64,000 nucleotides of DNA from Streptomyces sp. R41 (GCF_041053055.1 NZ_CP163443.1:5129001-5193000); one strand, 5' to 3'. Shown: positions 33,158 to 42,463, counted from the first letter of the stretch. Numbers and translations: made by a program. The notes: generated by a model not told the origin, from the letters alone.

Positions 33158-34134
33158 GCTCGCCGCTCCTTCCGGAAGGTGCTCACCAGGTACGGGATGA
33201 TCACGACGAGCGAGATCAGCAGCAGGACGACCGCGATGGCGGACCCGTATCCGATACGGCTGGACTCACCGATGATGTTGTCGGTCACGAGGATCGAGAG
33301 CAGTTCGGTGCCCTGGGCCCCGCCGTTGAAGACGTAGACGAGGTCGAAGGCGCGCAGCGACTCGATGATGGTGACGACCAGCACGATGGTGTTGGTGGGG
33401 CGCAGCGTCGGGAAGATGACGTTCTTGAACGTCTGCCATTCGTTGGCGCCGTCGAGCGAGGACGCCTCGCGCAGCGAGGGGTCGACGCCCTTCAGACCGG
33501 CCAGGTAGAGGATCATCATGTAGCCGGTGTGCCGCCAGGAGGCGGCGATGAGGATCGCCCACAGGTTGAGGTGCGGGTCGCCGATCCAGTCGATGTAGTG
33601 GCCGGGCTTGTTGGCCCCGATGAGGCTGTTGATCAGGCCTGTGTCGGGGTTGTAGACGAGCTGCCAGACGAAGCCGATGCACGCCATCGACACGACGACC
33701 GGCAGGAAGAACGCGGTCTGGTACACCCGGCTGAACCGGATCTTCTTGTCCAACTGCACGGCCAGGAACAGGCCGAGCGGGGTCGGGATCAGGATCAGGA
33801 CCACGAACCAGATGATGTTGTGCTGGACGGCGGGCCAGAACTGCGGGTTCTGGGTGAACAGTTCGCGGAAGTTCTGCAGCCCGACCCACTTGATGGAGTC
33901 GAAGCCGATGCCGTCCCAGGTGGTGAAGGCGAGGGCGACGGAGGCGAGGGCGGTCACCCACACGAGCGCGACGTGCAGGATCGTCGGGACGCCCGCCATC
34001 AGGCTCAGCGTGAACCGGTCGCGGCGGGTGAGGAGGCGACGGTGTCCCTGCGGTCCCCTCTTACCGGGTGCGGGGGCCGGAGGCGGCGCGACGGCCGCCT
34101 CCGGCATCTCAGCGGTGCTGATGTCGGTGCTCAT
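33154..34134 (-). CDS. Sugar ABC transporter permease (MalF type)
   Basis: The 326-residue integral membrane protein has spans such as VPTILHVALVWVTALASVALAF and the EAA loop EASSLDGANEWQTFKNVIFP. The first 35 residues are a Pro-rich cytoplasmic tail. ATG 34134 overlaps the binding-protein stop by 4 bp, and its own stop overlaps the next permease, so transporter parts are made in fixed ratio. The frame runs further upstream, but that stretch is a shadow of the binding-protein gene. Confidence 0.93.
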   Translation of the reverse strand: MSTDISTAEMPEAAVAPPPAPAPGKRGPQGHRRLLTRRDRFTLSLMAGVPTILHVALVWVTALASVALAFTTWDGIGFDSIKWVGLQNFRELFTQNPQFWPAVQHNIIWFVVLILIPTPLGLFLAVQLDKKIRFSRVYQTAFFLPVVVSMACIGFVWQLVYNPDTGLINSLIGANKPGHYIDWIGDPHLNLWAILIAASWRHTGYMMILYLAGLKGVDPSLREASSLDGANEWQTFKNVIFPTLRPTNTIVLVVTIIESLRAFDLVYVFNGGAQGTELLSILVTDNIIGESSRIGYGSAIAVVLLLISLVVIIPYLVSTFRKERRA

Positions 34135-35444
34135 GAGGACGCGAAGATCGTCTTCTTCTGGCGCTCGATCGACGAGAGCAGGCTGTCGATCCCCTTGGGG
34201 TCGCGGACGAACTTCTGCAGCGCGGGCTGCATCACCGTGGAGGTGAAGTCGGGCCGGCTGTCGCGGTCCATGTACTGGGTGAGGTTCTTGGCGCCGCTGA
34301 TCAGGTCGTAACCCTTCTTCTGCATGGCGCTGTAGGAGGACGTGTCGGCCTTGGTGGAGGCGGCGACGACGTTCGGGTCCGACTTGAGGTAGATCTGCTC
34401 GGCGGCCGGGGTGCCCAGGTACTCCAGGAGCTTGACGGCGCCCGCGTGGTTCTTCGGGGCCTTGCTGAGCATGAAGCCGTCGGTCGGCGCCTCGACGGTG
34501 TCCTGCCCGTACGAGGGATCGATCTCCGGGAACGGGAAGAAGTCCAGGTCCTCCCGGTCGGCGGCATTGGTGAACTGCTGGCCCACAAACATGCCCAGCA
34601 GGTACATGCCCGCCTTCTTCGACACCAGGGTCTGGGCCGCGTCCTGCCAGGTGCGGCCGACGGCGCCGTCCTGGTGGTACGGGAGGATCTCGGCCCAGTT
34701 GTCGAACGCGGCGCGGGTGCGCTTGTCGGTCCAGGAGGCCTTTCCGGCCATCAGCTCGACATGGAAGTCGTAGCCGTTCGTCCGGAAGTTGATCTGGTCG
34801 AAGGTACCGAGCGCGGGCCACTCGTCCTTGTCACCGAAGGCGATCGGGACCAGGTTGTCCTTCTTCATCTGCTTGCACAGCGCGATGAACTGGGCCCAGG
34901 TGGTGGGGACTTCGTAGCCGTACTTCTTGAAGACGCTCTTCCGGTAGAAGATCGCCCAGGGGTACGTGTACAGCGGGACGAAGTAGTACTTGCCGTCCTC
35001 GCCCTTGCTGAGCGCCTTCATGGCGTCGGGGAAGTTGCCCTCGATCGTCTTCCACACGTCGTCGATCGGGGTGGCGAGCTTCTTGCCCGCGAAGAACTGC
35101 ATGCGGTAGCCGGCGAACCAGTTGAACACGTCGTCGGGCGTGCCCTGCAGGTAGGAGTTGATCTGCTCCTGGAAGGTGTTGTGGTCCTTGGTGTTCACGT
35201 CGACCGTGATGCCGGACTGCTTCTTGAAGGCCGCGTAGATGTCGGCGAAGGCCTTCTTCGGCACGGCGTCCGAGGCGTTGGAGCCGAGGGTGAGGGTCTT
35301 CGGGTCGCTGGCCGCGCTGCTGCCGCCGCAGGCGCTGAGCAGGGGTATCGCCCCGCCGAGCGCTGCCGCGCCGCCGATGCCGCGCAGCAGGGTGCGACGG
35401 CTGGGACCCGGGACGGAGAGACCGGAAGGGGAGAGGTCGTGCAT
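34131..35444 (-). CDS. Sugar-binding lipoprotein of the ABC transporter
   Basis: This 437-residue extracytoplasmic binding protein is the first gene of the operon. The N terminus has SRRTLLRG (twin-arginine type) followed by a lipobox LLSACGGS, so it is probably a Tat-exported lipoprotein. The rest is a family 1 solute-binding fold: TLTLGSNASDAVP, GITVDVNTKDHN, WAIFYRKSVFKKYG. The start is ATG 35444 with CAGGAG 7 bases upstream. Together with the permeases and galactosidases it defines an oligosaccharide uptake system. Confidence 0.94.
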   Translation of the reverse strand: MHDLSPSGLSVPGPSRRTLLRGIGGAAALGGAIPLLSACGGSSAASDPKTLTLGSNASDAVPKKAFADIYAAFKKQSGITVDVNTKDHNTFQEQINSYLQGTPDDVFNWFAGYRMQFFAGKKLATPIDDVWKTIEGNFPDAMKALSKGEDGKYYFVPLYTYPWAIFYRKSVFKKYGYEVPTTWAQFIALCKQMKKDNLVPIAFGDKDEWPALGTFDQINFRTNGYDFHVELMAGKASWTDKRTRAAFDNWAEILPYHQDGAVGRTWQDAAQTLVSKKAGMYLLGMFVGQQFTNAADREDLDFFPFPEIDPSYGQDTVEAPTDGFMLSKAPKNHAGAVKLLEYLGTPAAEQIYLKSDPNVVAASTKADTSSYSAMQKKGYDLISGAKNLTQYMDRDSRPDFTSTVMQPALQKFVRDPKGIDSLLSSIERQKKTIFASS

Positions 35445-35543
35445 GAACGGCTCCTGACGGGCATGTGTCCGGTCGCGGGGAGAGCGGAGTTGAGCCAGAT
35501 CGAAATCGACCAGAAATCAACTTGGCCGAACATCGTGGGCGCA

Positions 35544-35573
35544 ATAACAGCCGCATGTCATGTCATACGTCAA
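35544..35573 (-). promoter_or_regulatory. Probable promoter of the galactoside operon
   Basis: Reading leftward, TTGACG (35573-35568) and TGTTAT (35549-35544) are 18 bp apart, close to the vegetative consensus. Transcription would begin about 90 bp before the binding-protein ATG. Between lie TCGAAATCGA (35500-35509) and a second GAAATC (35513-35518), which could bind a LacI-type repressor. No such regulator gene is adjacent. Confidence 0.45.
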
Positions 35574-35788
35574 GACTTGTCGGGCCCCTTTGTTGAAACG
35601 TGATCGGCACACCCGTGATCAGCTCCGCCGACGGGGCCTGTCCGGGCGGCGGGCGGCGGCCGGTGGCCGGTTGCCGGTGGGGTTGCCGGTGGCCGGTTGC
35701 CGCGCACGTCCGCGACGACGACCCGTACTTCTCCTACGTGGGTCGCGAGCGCTCGTACGCTCGACGCGGCTGCGAAGGCGTATCCGGA
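35574..35788. other. Spacer with GGCCGGTTGCC-type direct repeats
   Basis: No gene is supported between the sugar promoter and the copper gene. The GC-rich stretch near 35655-35700 repeats GGTGGCCGGTTGCCG twice around GGTGGGGTTGCC. Small open frames here lack ribosome sites. Confidence 0.4.
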
Positions 35789-37681
35789 TCAGCCGATCTT
35801 CACGGTCTTGGAGACCGTGACCTGGTCGATGTCGCTGGTGCGCACCGTGACGTTCATCGTCCAGGTGCCGGCCAGCGGGAGCGTGAGGCCGTCCGTTCCC
35901 CAGTAGCCGCCCTTGTCGGTGAGCTCCGCGTTGATCGGGCCGACCTTCTGCGCGGCGAGCGTGAAGGTGAGACGCAGTTCGGGGACGGTCGCGATGCCTC
36001 CGTCGGGGCCGAGGATCACGGCCTGCACCGAGTTCTCGCCCACCCGGCCCGGCGTCAGCTCGATCTGCACCTTGCCGTGCCCGCCCGGCGTACCGACGTC
36101 GAAGGGGACCAGCGTCGTCGACGACGTGGGCTGCCCGGGGGTCGCGGTCGAAGCCGCCGCCGTCTCCTCGGCCGCCCGCCCCGGCTGGGTCCCGGTCAGC
36201 AGGGTGGTGATCACCAGGACGACGATGCCGACGGTGATCTCGGCGAGGACGGAGCGGCGCAGAGCACGACGGTGCGCGGCAGGGTCGGCGGAGGCGGAGC
36301 CAGGTGCGGGCTCGGGGCCGGAACCCGGTTCAGGGGTCGCATCGGGGGGACCGGCCTCGGCTCGTACGTCCTCGGGGGCGGCCGTCCCCGCGGCAGCCGG
36401 CCCCCCGACCGGCACGGCCACCCGTTCCGCCGGAACGGTCGCGGGAACAGCCGCGGCCGTCTCCGCCACCACCAGCCGCCCCGTCCAGCGCCGCGAGTAC
36501 GCCGCCCCCGCCAGCAGGAGCAGCACCCCGCACAGCTTGGCGACGAGGATCCTGCCGTACGACGTCGAGGTCAGGGCGTCCCAGGAGCCGAGGCCGCGCC
36601 AGGACTGGTAGACGCCGGTGGCGGCGAGGACGGCGACCGAGGCGAGGGCGAGCCGCGAGAAGCGGGTGACGACGGCCGTGGAGAGGGGCTCGCCGGGGCG
36701 GTGGAGCGCGGTGAGCAGGGCGGTCAGACCGCCGAGCCAGACCGCCATGGCGAGCAGATGCAGCACGGCGGAGACCATCGCCACGGGGACCTGGATCCCG
36801 GCGGACGCGTGCTCGGCGGCGGCCCAGGTGACCGCGAGAGCGAGGGCGAGCGCCCCGCCGAGTGCGAGAACACCGCGCGCCTGCCCGCGCTCCCGTACGC
36901 GTACGCGTTCGGGCAGGAAGGCGGCCGCCCCCAGCAGCACCAGCCGGGCCACCAGGACCATCCCCGGCTTGCTCGTCAGGGTCTCGCGCAGGGCGGCCGG
37001 GTCGAAGGCGGAGGCGACCCCCGTGCCGCGCTCGTAGGGGCCGCGCAGGAGCAGCAGCGCGAGCGTGGACAGCAGCAGGGTCCACCAGCCGGTCTGCAGC
37101 AGGCGCCGCACGCTGCCCGGGTACCCGCAGGCCAGCACGAAGACGCCCGCGCCGATGAGCAGGGCCAGGCCGCCGTACGCGACGTATCGGGCGATGTCGT
37201 AGAGGGTGGCCGAGGCGGCGTCGGTGGCGGGTGCGGTGGGCAGGGCGGCGGTGGTCGCGGAGGGCTTGCCGATGGAGAAGGTGAAGGCGCCCGAGACCGG
37301 GTGGCTGTCCGCCGAGACGACCCGCCAGACCACGGTGAACGTGCCGGTGCCCAGGCCGCCCGGCAGGGTCACGCGGGCGGTGGAGGACCGGTCGCCCGCG
37401 TGGCCCGGCTTGCCTGTGTGTACGCGCCGGTTCTCCGGGGTGAGCACGCGGAAGGAGTCGTCGAGGAGGCCGACGGACTCGCTGAACGTCAGCGTGACCT
37501 GGCGGGGAGCCGACTTCAGCACGCTGCCGTCCTGCGGATCGGTGCCCGTCAGCGCGGCGTGCGCGGACGCGCCGCCCACGCCGCCGAAGAGGACAAGGGC
37601 CAGGACACCGATGATCAGGCCCAGGCCCCTGACGATGCGCCGCCGGTCTCGCCGTTCGCTCACACGCCGTCTCCGTCTCAC
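35789..37681 (-). CDS. CopC-CopD copper resistance/transport fusion with C-terminal YtkA-like domain
   Basis: The 630-residue membrane protein starts with a signal or anchor segment, then a CopC copper-binding domain with His ligands in SAHAALTGTDP and SADSHPVSGAF. Eight or more membrane spans of a CopD domain follow (about 165-400). Then comes a Pro/Ala linker, one more span, and an extracellular beta domain ending TWTMNVTVRTSDID that resembles YtkA/FixH. It probably moves or senses copper. GTG 37681 is the longest start; GTG 37663 has a better GGAGA site. It is monocistronic here. Confidence 0.87.
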   Translation of the reverse strand: MRRRRRVSERRDRRRIVRGLGLIIGVLALVLFGGVGGASAHAALTGTDPQDGSVLKSAPRQVTLTFSESVGLLDDSFRVLTPENRRVHTGKPGHAGDRSSTARVTLPGGLGTGTFTVVWRVVSADSHPVSGAFTFSIGKPSATTAALPTAPATDAASATLYDIARYVAYGGLALLIGAGVFVLACGYPGSVRRLLQTGWWTLLLSTLALLLLRGPYERGTGVASAFDPAALRETLTSKPGMVLVARLVLLGAAAFLPERVRVRERGQARGVLALGGALALALAVTWAAAEHASAGIQVPVAMVSAVLHLLAMAVWLGGLTALLTALHRPGEPLSTAVVTRFSRLALASVAVLAATGVYQSWRGLGSWDALTSTSYGRILVAKLCGVLLLLAGAAYSRRWTGRLVVAETAAAVPATVPAERVAVPVGGPAAAGTAAPEDVRAEAGPPDATPEPGSGPEPAPGSASADPAAHRRALRRSVLAEITVGIVVLVITTLLTGTQPGRAAEETAAASTATPGQPTSSTTLVPFDVGTPGGHGKVQIELTPGRVGENSVQAVILGPDGGIATVPELRLTFTLAAQKVGPINAELTDKGGYWGTDGLTLPLAGTWTMNVTVRTSDIDQVTVSKTVKIG

Positions 37682-37749
37682 ATTTCCAGAGTCAGTCTTG
37701 GATACGTACGGACGAATCCGGCGGCGTGCTCACCCGCCGCAGCCGGAGA

Positions 37750-38364
37750 TTACTCCCGGAAGGCCGCCTCCCTGGTGAGGAAGGCGAGTTGGGCGCGCTT
37801 CTCGGGCAGGTACACGTCCGGAAGGTCGATTTCGGGCAGCACGACGGCCGGTCCCAGGTCGAAGCCCTGCCGCTTGAAGCGGGCGATCGCCTTCTCGTTT
37901 CGCTCGTCGGGATCGACGACGACCCGCTTGCGGTCCAGGCCGATCAGCACGTACGAGGTGAAGGCGACCAGCAGTGAGGAGGAGAAACCCTGGCGGGCGC
38001 CCGCGGGTCCGGGCGGTCCGATCAGCAGGTGGACGCCCATGTCGCCCGGCTCGGCGTCGTAGCACTCGCTGACGCGGTCGGCCTCGGGCTCATAGGTCTG
38101 GAAGAGCGCGACCGGTTCGCCGTCCGTGACCGCGAGGAAGGCGTGGTGGGTGTCGAGCGAGTCGAGATGCAGGTACGTGTCCAGGACCTGCTGCTTCGTG
38201 AACCCGTTCATCCCCCAGAACTCGGCTCGCTCCTGGGCCACCCAGGCGTGGACGACGTCGAGGTCGGCGTGCGGGTCGAGGGGCAGGATCCGGACGGTGC
38301 CGAAGCCGTCGACCAGCTGCTCGTGGACGGCCTCGCGGTCGCGCCCGTACGGCTCAGTCGTCAT
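37750..38364 (-). CDS. GNAT acyltransferase of the siderophore (IucB/MbtK-like) type
   Basis: The 204-residue protein fits the N-acyltransferase family that acylates hydroxylamines in siderophore assembly. Supporting stretches are WGMNGFTKQQVLDTY, AVTDGEPVALFQTYEPEAD, GDMGVHLLIGPPG and KRVVVDPDERNEKAI. Its ATG lies inside the last codons of the penicillin-acylase-like gene (11-bp overlap), so the two are co-translated. The pair is transcribed from an iron-box promoter. No synthetase is adjacent, so it may modify a precursor made elsewhere. Confidence 0.85.
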   Translation of the reverse strand: MTTEPYGRDREAVHEQLVDGFGTVRILPLDPHADLDVVHAWVAQERAEFWGMNGFTKQQVLDTYLHLDSLDTHHAFLAVTDGEPVALFQTYEPEADRVSECYDAEPGDMGVHLLIGPPGPAGARQGFSSSLLVAFTSYVLIGLDRKRVVVDPDERNEKAIARFKRQGFDLGPAVVLPEIDLPDVYLPEKRAQLAFLTREAAFRE

Positions 38365-40417
38365 GGTTCTCCTTGGTCAGCTTGTTCCAGTCGGTGGCCA
38401 CCGGGGCCAGATCTCCCTTGAGCCACAAGGGGAGCTGGTCCCGGTGGTGGGCCGTGCCCGGGACGCCGTCGGCGCCGAGGGGAACCACCCAGAGGCTGTT
38501 GTCGCGGTCGGCGAGATCCCAGACGTAGCGGGCGGCGGGGCCTCGCGCGCTCAGGTCGGTCAGGCCGGGCACCGCCGACGTGCACAGCACGCAGTCGTGG
38601 TCGCCGGAGAGCCCCGGAGCCTCGTACGAGGGGTCGGGGAGCGCGCGCCAGGGGGCGAGCCGGTGGGTGTCGCCCCAGGTGCCCGGCGTCCGGCCCGCCG
38701 CCACCTCCTCGACGGCGTCCCGCAGCACGGCGTCGCGCTCGATGCCGTACAACTCCTCGGCCTTCAGCAGGTTTTCGAGGGCGAGTCCGACCCGCGGGGT
38801 GAGGGCGAGCCAGGGGAGGAAGACCTCCGGGTACGCGGGCGGGTCGGCCAGAACGGCGAGCGCGGGGTGCGCCGCGAGCCGCCGTACGACCGCGCCGCGC
38901 ACCGCCGCGTACGCCGCCGCGTCGCTGCTGCCGGCGTCCATCCGCCGGTCCCAGCCCAGGAGTTGCTCCCTGAGCGCGACCGCCTCGAGGCCGAGCCCCT
39001 CGCCGAGGGCGGCCAGCCGGTCCAACAGCGCGGCGGCCGAGGCGAGATGGGTGTCCATGTGCACGACGGGCATGTCCCGGGCGGACCACTTCCGCGACCC
39101 GTCGAGGAGCTGCCGGATGCGGGTGGCGCGGTGCGGCGGGGCGAACTCGACGCCCAGCGGGGTCGCCGGGCCGCGCTGGTTGGCCATCACGGCGACACCG
39201 TCCTCGAAGGACCCGCACGGCATCTCGTGCCAGCCCTGCCACTCGTGCCCCGGCTCCCAGGCGGCCACCACCCGTGTGCGGTTGTCCTCGCTCCGGACCG
39301 GGACCCGCCCCGCGACCCGGTGCAGCAGTCCGCCCTCGGTGTCGGCGGCCTGGACGACGTTCACGGGCTCCGCCCACAGGTCGAACGCCCGGTCCACGTC
39401 GGCGACTTCACGGGCCCTGAGCAGCGGGAGGAGCGCGCTGAAGCCGAGGTCCTCGGTCACGCGGGGCGGGTAGCGAAGGCTGATGGACTCCTCCGCGCCG
39501 ACTCCCCCGATGACCACGGGTCCGCGCGCCGTCTCGATCACCTCGACCTCGACGGGCTCACCTCCGGCGACCTCGACGGTCTCGACGTGCCGCTCCACGG
39601 CTCGCCACTCACCGTCGGGATCGAGGACCTCGACGGACGAACCGGCCGACCTCAGGCGCTCCCGATACAGGTCCTGATAGTCGGCCATCGCGTTGGTGAT
39701 CGCCCAGGCGACCGTTCCGGTGTGGGCGAAGTGGGCGATGCCCGGGACGCCGGGGACGGCGAGCCCGATGACGTCGAACTCCGGGCAGGAGAGGCGGATC
39801 TGCTGGTAGACGCCGGGGTCCTCGATGAAGCGGTGCGGATCGCCGGCGATGACGGCCTGCCCGGTGACGGTCCGTTCGCCGCTCACCAGCCACCCGTTGC
39901 TCCCCGAGGTGCCGGGCCCGTCCATGGCGAACAGCTCGACCGCCTCCGCGCCCAGCAGCCGTACCACCTCCTCGCGCCAGAGCTTGGCGGGGAATCCGGC
40001 GAAGAGGATGTGCGTACCGAGCCAGACGCCGAGCGGGCTCCAGGGCTGCCAGCGGCCGGGGGCGAGCCCGGTCGCGGCGAACTCCGGTGCGCGCCGGGCC
40101 CCTTCCGCCAGTCCGTCATTGACCCCTTGCACATACGAGACGACCCACGCGGCGGTCTCGGGGTCCCGTCCCTCCAGGGCGGCGAAACAGCGTCTGGCGG
40201 TGTCGTCGAGCCGGGCCTGCCGTGCGAACCGGTCCCAGCCGACGGCCTCGGCGCCGAGGAACGCGGCCGAGGTGCCCTGCGAGCGGTGCCGTTCGACCTC
40301 CAGCTGCCAGGCCCGGTCCACGGCGGTGGTCCGGCCCTGGGCGTGGGCGAGTTCCTGTGCGCTGTCCGCGCGCAGGTGCGGGATGCCCCAGGCGTCACGG
40401 TAGATCTCGGCGGTCAC
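38354..40417 (-). CDS. Penicillin-acylase-family Ntn hydrolase under iron control
   Basis: The 687-residue enzyme has the Ntn-hydrolase layout: MTAEIYRDAWGIPHLRADS, then the self-cleavage site and nucleophile Ser173 in GTSGSNGWLVSGE, and late in the sequence the beta-subunit motifs. It has no signal peptide, unlike most penicillin acylases, which suggests a cytoplasmic role. In pseudomonads a relative (PvdQ) trims a pyoverdine precursor. The iron box and the siderophore-type neighbours suggest an analogous role, which is inference. The start is GTG 40417 with GGGGA about 8 bases upstream. Confidence 0.87.
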   Translation of the reverse strand: MTAEIYRDAWGIPHLRADSAQELAHAQGRTTAVDRAWQLEVERHRSQGTSAAFLGAEAVGWDRFARQARLDDTARRCFAALEGRDPETAAWVVSYVQGVNDGLAEGARRAPEFAATGLAPGRWQPWSPLGVWLGTHILFAGFPAKLWREEVVRLLGAEAVELFAMDGPGTSGSNGWLVSGERTVTGQAVIAGDPHRFIEDPGVYQQIRLSCPEFDVIGLAVPGVPGIAHFAHTGTVAWAITNAMADYQDLYRERLRSAGSSVEVLDPDGEWRAVERHVETVEVAGGEPVEVEVIETARGPVVIGGVGAEESISLRYPPRVTEDLGFSALLPLLRAREVADVDRAFDLWAEPVNVVQAADTEGGLLHRVAGRVPVRSEDNRTRVVAAWEPGHEWQGWHEMPCGSFEDGVAVMANQRGPATPLGVEFAPPHRATRIRQLLDGSRKWSARDMPVVHMDTHLASAAALLDRLAALGEGLGLEAVALREQLLGWDRRMDAGSSDAAAYAAVRGAVVRRLAAHPALAVLADPPAYPEVFLPWLALTPRVGLALENLLKAEELYGIERDAVLRDAVEEVAAGRTPGTWGDTHRLAPWRALPDPSYEAPGLSGDHDCVLCTSAVPGLTDLSARGPAARYVWDLADRDNSLWVVPLGADGVPGTAHHRDQLPLWLKGDLAPVATDWNKLTKENHDD

Positions 40418-40435
40418 GAACCATCCCCACTTTTC

Positions 40436-40454
40436 TCAGGTTAGGCTAACCTAA
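40436..40454. promoter_or_regulatory. Iron box (DmdR1/IdeR operator) in a divergent promoter
   Basis: TCAGGTTAGGCTAACCTAA matches 18 of 19 positions of the consensus TTAGGTTAGGCTAACCTAA. It lies 19 bp upstream of the penicillin-acylase-like start and 40 bp upstream of the siderophore-interacting protein start. It should repress both directions when iron is plentiful. Confidence 0.93.
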
Positions 40455-40494
40455 CTTACATTCGGCGGAAGCGTACGCGAGGGGTGAAGACCGC

Positions 40495-41217
40495 ATGGGC
40501 CGGGGTCATGGCTGGGAGGGCGCGGTCCTCAAGCTGCTGCGCGCCAGGGATTTCACCTTCACGGTGACTGGGGCCGAGGACGTCACCCCGCACTACCGGC
40601 GGCTGCGCCTCACCGACGGCGGCATGCTCGCGGCGACCGGGGTCCACCCGACCATGTGGGTACGACTGTGGTTCGACGACGCGGGCAAGCCGCACCAGCG
40701 GGCGTACACACTGGTCGACCCCGACCCGGCGGCCGGGACCTTCGGCCTGGAGTTCGCCCTGCACGAGGGCCGCGCCAGCGACTGGGCGCGGGCGGCGAAG
40801 CCCGGGGACACCATCGAGGCGACGGTCCACGGCACCGGCTTCGAGCAGCCCCGGCCCGCCCCCTCGCACATCCTCGCGATCGGCGACCCGGCATCACTGC
40901 CCGCCCTCAACTCCCTTCTCGGGGCGCTGGGTTCGGCACCGGCGACCGTCTGGTTCGAGGGCACGACGGACGACCTCCCCCTCCACGTGGACCCGGCCCG
41001 GCACGAGGTGCGCCACGTGCCACGCCTGAACGCCGGCGCGCACCTCGTCGCGCAAGTACGCGCCGAACTGCCCGAACTGCTGAAGGGCGAGCCGGATCCG
41101 TACGTCTGGATCGCCTGCGACACGACGACGACACGGGCACTGTCGTCGTACGTCCGCAAGGAACTGGCCGTTCCCCGGCAGCGGACGCACGCGCTGGGGT
41201 ACTGGCGGGCGACGTAG
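40495..41217 (+). CDS. Siderophore-interacting protein (FAD-dependent ferric reductase)
   Basis: The 240-residue protein has the SIP layout: a FAD-binding barrel with HQRAYTLVDPD, then an NAD(P)-like domain with HILAIGDPASLPALNSLL, and the C-terminal ALGYWR. Such proteins release iron from ferric siderophores inside the cell. The start is ATG 40495 with GGGGTGA about 9 bases before it. The iron box at 40436 overlaps its promoter. It is divergent from the acylase/GNAT pair. Confidence 0.92.
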   Translation: MGRGHGWEGAVLKLLRARDFTFTVTGAEDVTPHYRRLRLTDGGMLAATGVHPTMWVRLWFDDAGKPHQRAYTLVDPDPAAGTFGLEFALHEGRASDWARAAKPGDTIEATVHGTGFEQPRPAPSHILAIGDPASLPALNSLLGALGSAPATVWFEGTTDDLPLHVDPARHEVRHVPRLNAGAHLVAQVRAELPELLKGEPDPYVWIACDTTTTRALSSYVRKELAVPRQRTHALGYWRAT

Positions 41218-41347
41218 CGGAGCCTCCGGGTCGCGTACGGACTCACGTACGACTTTTCGGGGACCTCGTGAGTCGGGTGGGGGCGCCATGCGACGATCGC
41301 GCGCCCGCCCGGCTGCGCCTCACGGGCGATCGGGCGATCATCGACCC

Positions 41348-41941
41348 ATGGACGTCACACTTCACCTCGCCCAGGACCCCGAGGCCGACGAACTCCTCGG
41401 CCGCAGTCCGCTCGCCGCGCTGGTCGGGATGCTGCTGGACCAGCAAGTGCCGATGGAGTGGGCGTTCAAGGGCCCGTCGACCATCGCCCAGCGGCTGGGC
41501 GCGGACGACCTGGACGCGCACGAGATCGCGGCACAGGACCCCGAGGCCTTCGCCGCGCTCCTGTCGGAGAAGCCCGCCGTGCACCGCTACCCGGGGTCGA
41601 TGGCCAAGCGGATCCAGCAGCTGTGCCAGTACCTCGTCGAGCACTACGACGGGGACGCGAGCGCCGTCTGGGAGGGCGTCGGCACCGGGCAGGAGCTGCT
41701 GAAGCGGCTGGCGGAGCTGCCCGGGTTCGGCAAGCAGAAGGCGCAGATCTTCCTCGCGCTCCTCGGCAAGCAGCTCGGCGTACGCCCCACGGGATGGCGC
41801 GAGGCCGCGGGCGCCTACGGCGAGCCGAAGTCCTTCCGCTCGGTGGCGGACATCACCGGCCCGGAATCCCTGGCCAAGGTCCGCGCCCACAAACAGGAGA
41901 TGAAGGCGGCGGCCAAGGCAGCGAAGGCCTCCGGCCGGTAG
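41348..41941 (+). CDS. HhH-GPD base-excision DNA repair protein
   Basis: The 197-residue protein has the helix-hairpin-helix signature LAELPGFGKQKAQIFLALLGKQLG and a conserved N-terminal block MLLDQQVPMEWAF. It resembles DNA-3-methyladenine glycosylase-type proteins but lacks a clear catalytic Asp after the HhH, as is common in this actinobacterial subgroup, so enzyme activity is uncertain. I take ATG 41348; the frame opens earlier without support. It is monocistronic and followed by a long tandem repeat. Confidence 0.83.
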   Translation: MDVTLHLAQDPEADELLGRSPLAALVGMLLDQQVPMEWAFKGPSTIAQRLGADDLDAHEIAAQDPEAFAALLSEKPAVHRYPGSMAKRIQQLCQYLVEHYDGDASAVWEGVGTGQELLKRLAELPGFGKQKAQIFLALLGKQLGVRPTGWREAAGAYGEPKSFRSVADITGPESLAKVRAHKQEMKAAAKAAKASGR

Positions 41942-41946
41942 CCCGT

Positions 41947-42440
41947 CAGGGGCGCGGGGAACTGCGCGACCAGCCCCCACGCACCCGCAGCCAAAGAACC
42001 ACCCGGCGGGTGCTCTGGGGCGGAGCCCCGGGGTACGGGTCGGGCAGAGGCGGAGGGGGCGAAAAATACCCCGCCTGTCGAGCCCGCCGTGTCCACCGCT
42101 CGGCCCATCCCGGCGGGCTCCGGGGCGGAGCCCCAGGTACGGGACCGGTACCGGCGGAGGGGGCGAAAACCCACCGCGCCCACCGACCCCGCCGTATCCA
42201 CCGCTCAGCCCATCCCGGCGGGGCTCCGGGGCGGAGCCCCAGGTACAGGTCAGGCAGAGGCGGAGGGGGCGAAAACACCCCCGCCCACCGACCCCGCCGT
42301 ATCCACCCCTCAGCCCATCCCGGCGGGGCTCCCGGGGGGAGCCCCAGGTACAGGTCGGGCAGGGGCGGAGGGGGCGATAACACCCCCGCCCGTCGAGCCC
42401 GCCGTGTCCACCGCTCGGCCCATCCCGGTGGCGGCCGCCC
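41947..42440. repeat. Four ~105-bp tandem copies of a dispersed intergenic repeat
   Basis: After a GGGGCGCGGGGAACTGCGCG element (41950-41969) come about four head-to-tail units of roughly 105-120 bp. Each unit has a hairpin of GGGGCGGAGCCCC type, then ACGGGTCGGGCAGAGGCGGA and GGGGGCGAAAA, then CGACCCCGCCGTATCCACC and GCTC(A/G)GCCCATCCCGGCGGG. The hairpin-plus-tail module matches the single copies at 10178-10246 and 58505-58562. No gene is supported in these 490 bp. Confidence 0.85.
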
Positions 42441-42463
42441 CCGGGCCGTTCGCAGCATGAGTC

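Noticed and set aside
16435..35500. Integrated element using tRNA-Ser(GGA) as attachment site
   Set aside because: Accessory genes follow the tRNA, but no integrase, excisionase or second copy of the tRNA 3' end was found in the window.
35560..35820. Small gene between the sugar operon and the copper gene
   Set aside because: No ribosome site, Arg-rich composition typical of a shadow frame, and it runs over the end of the copper gene.
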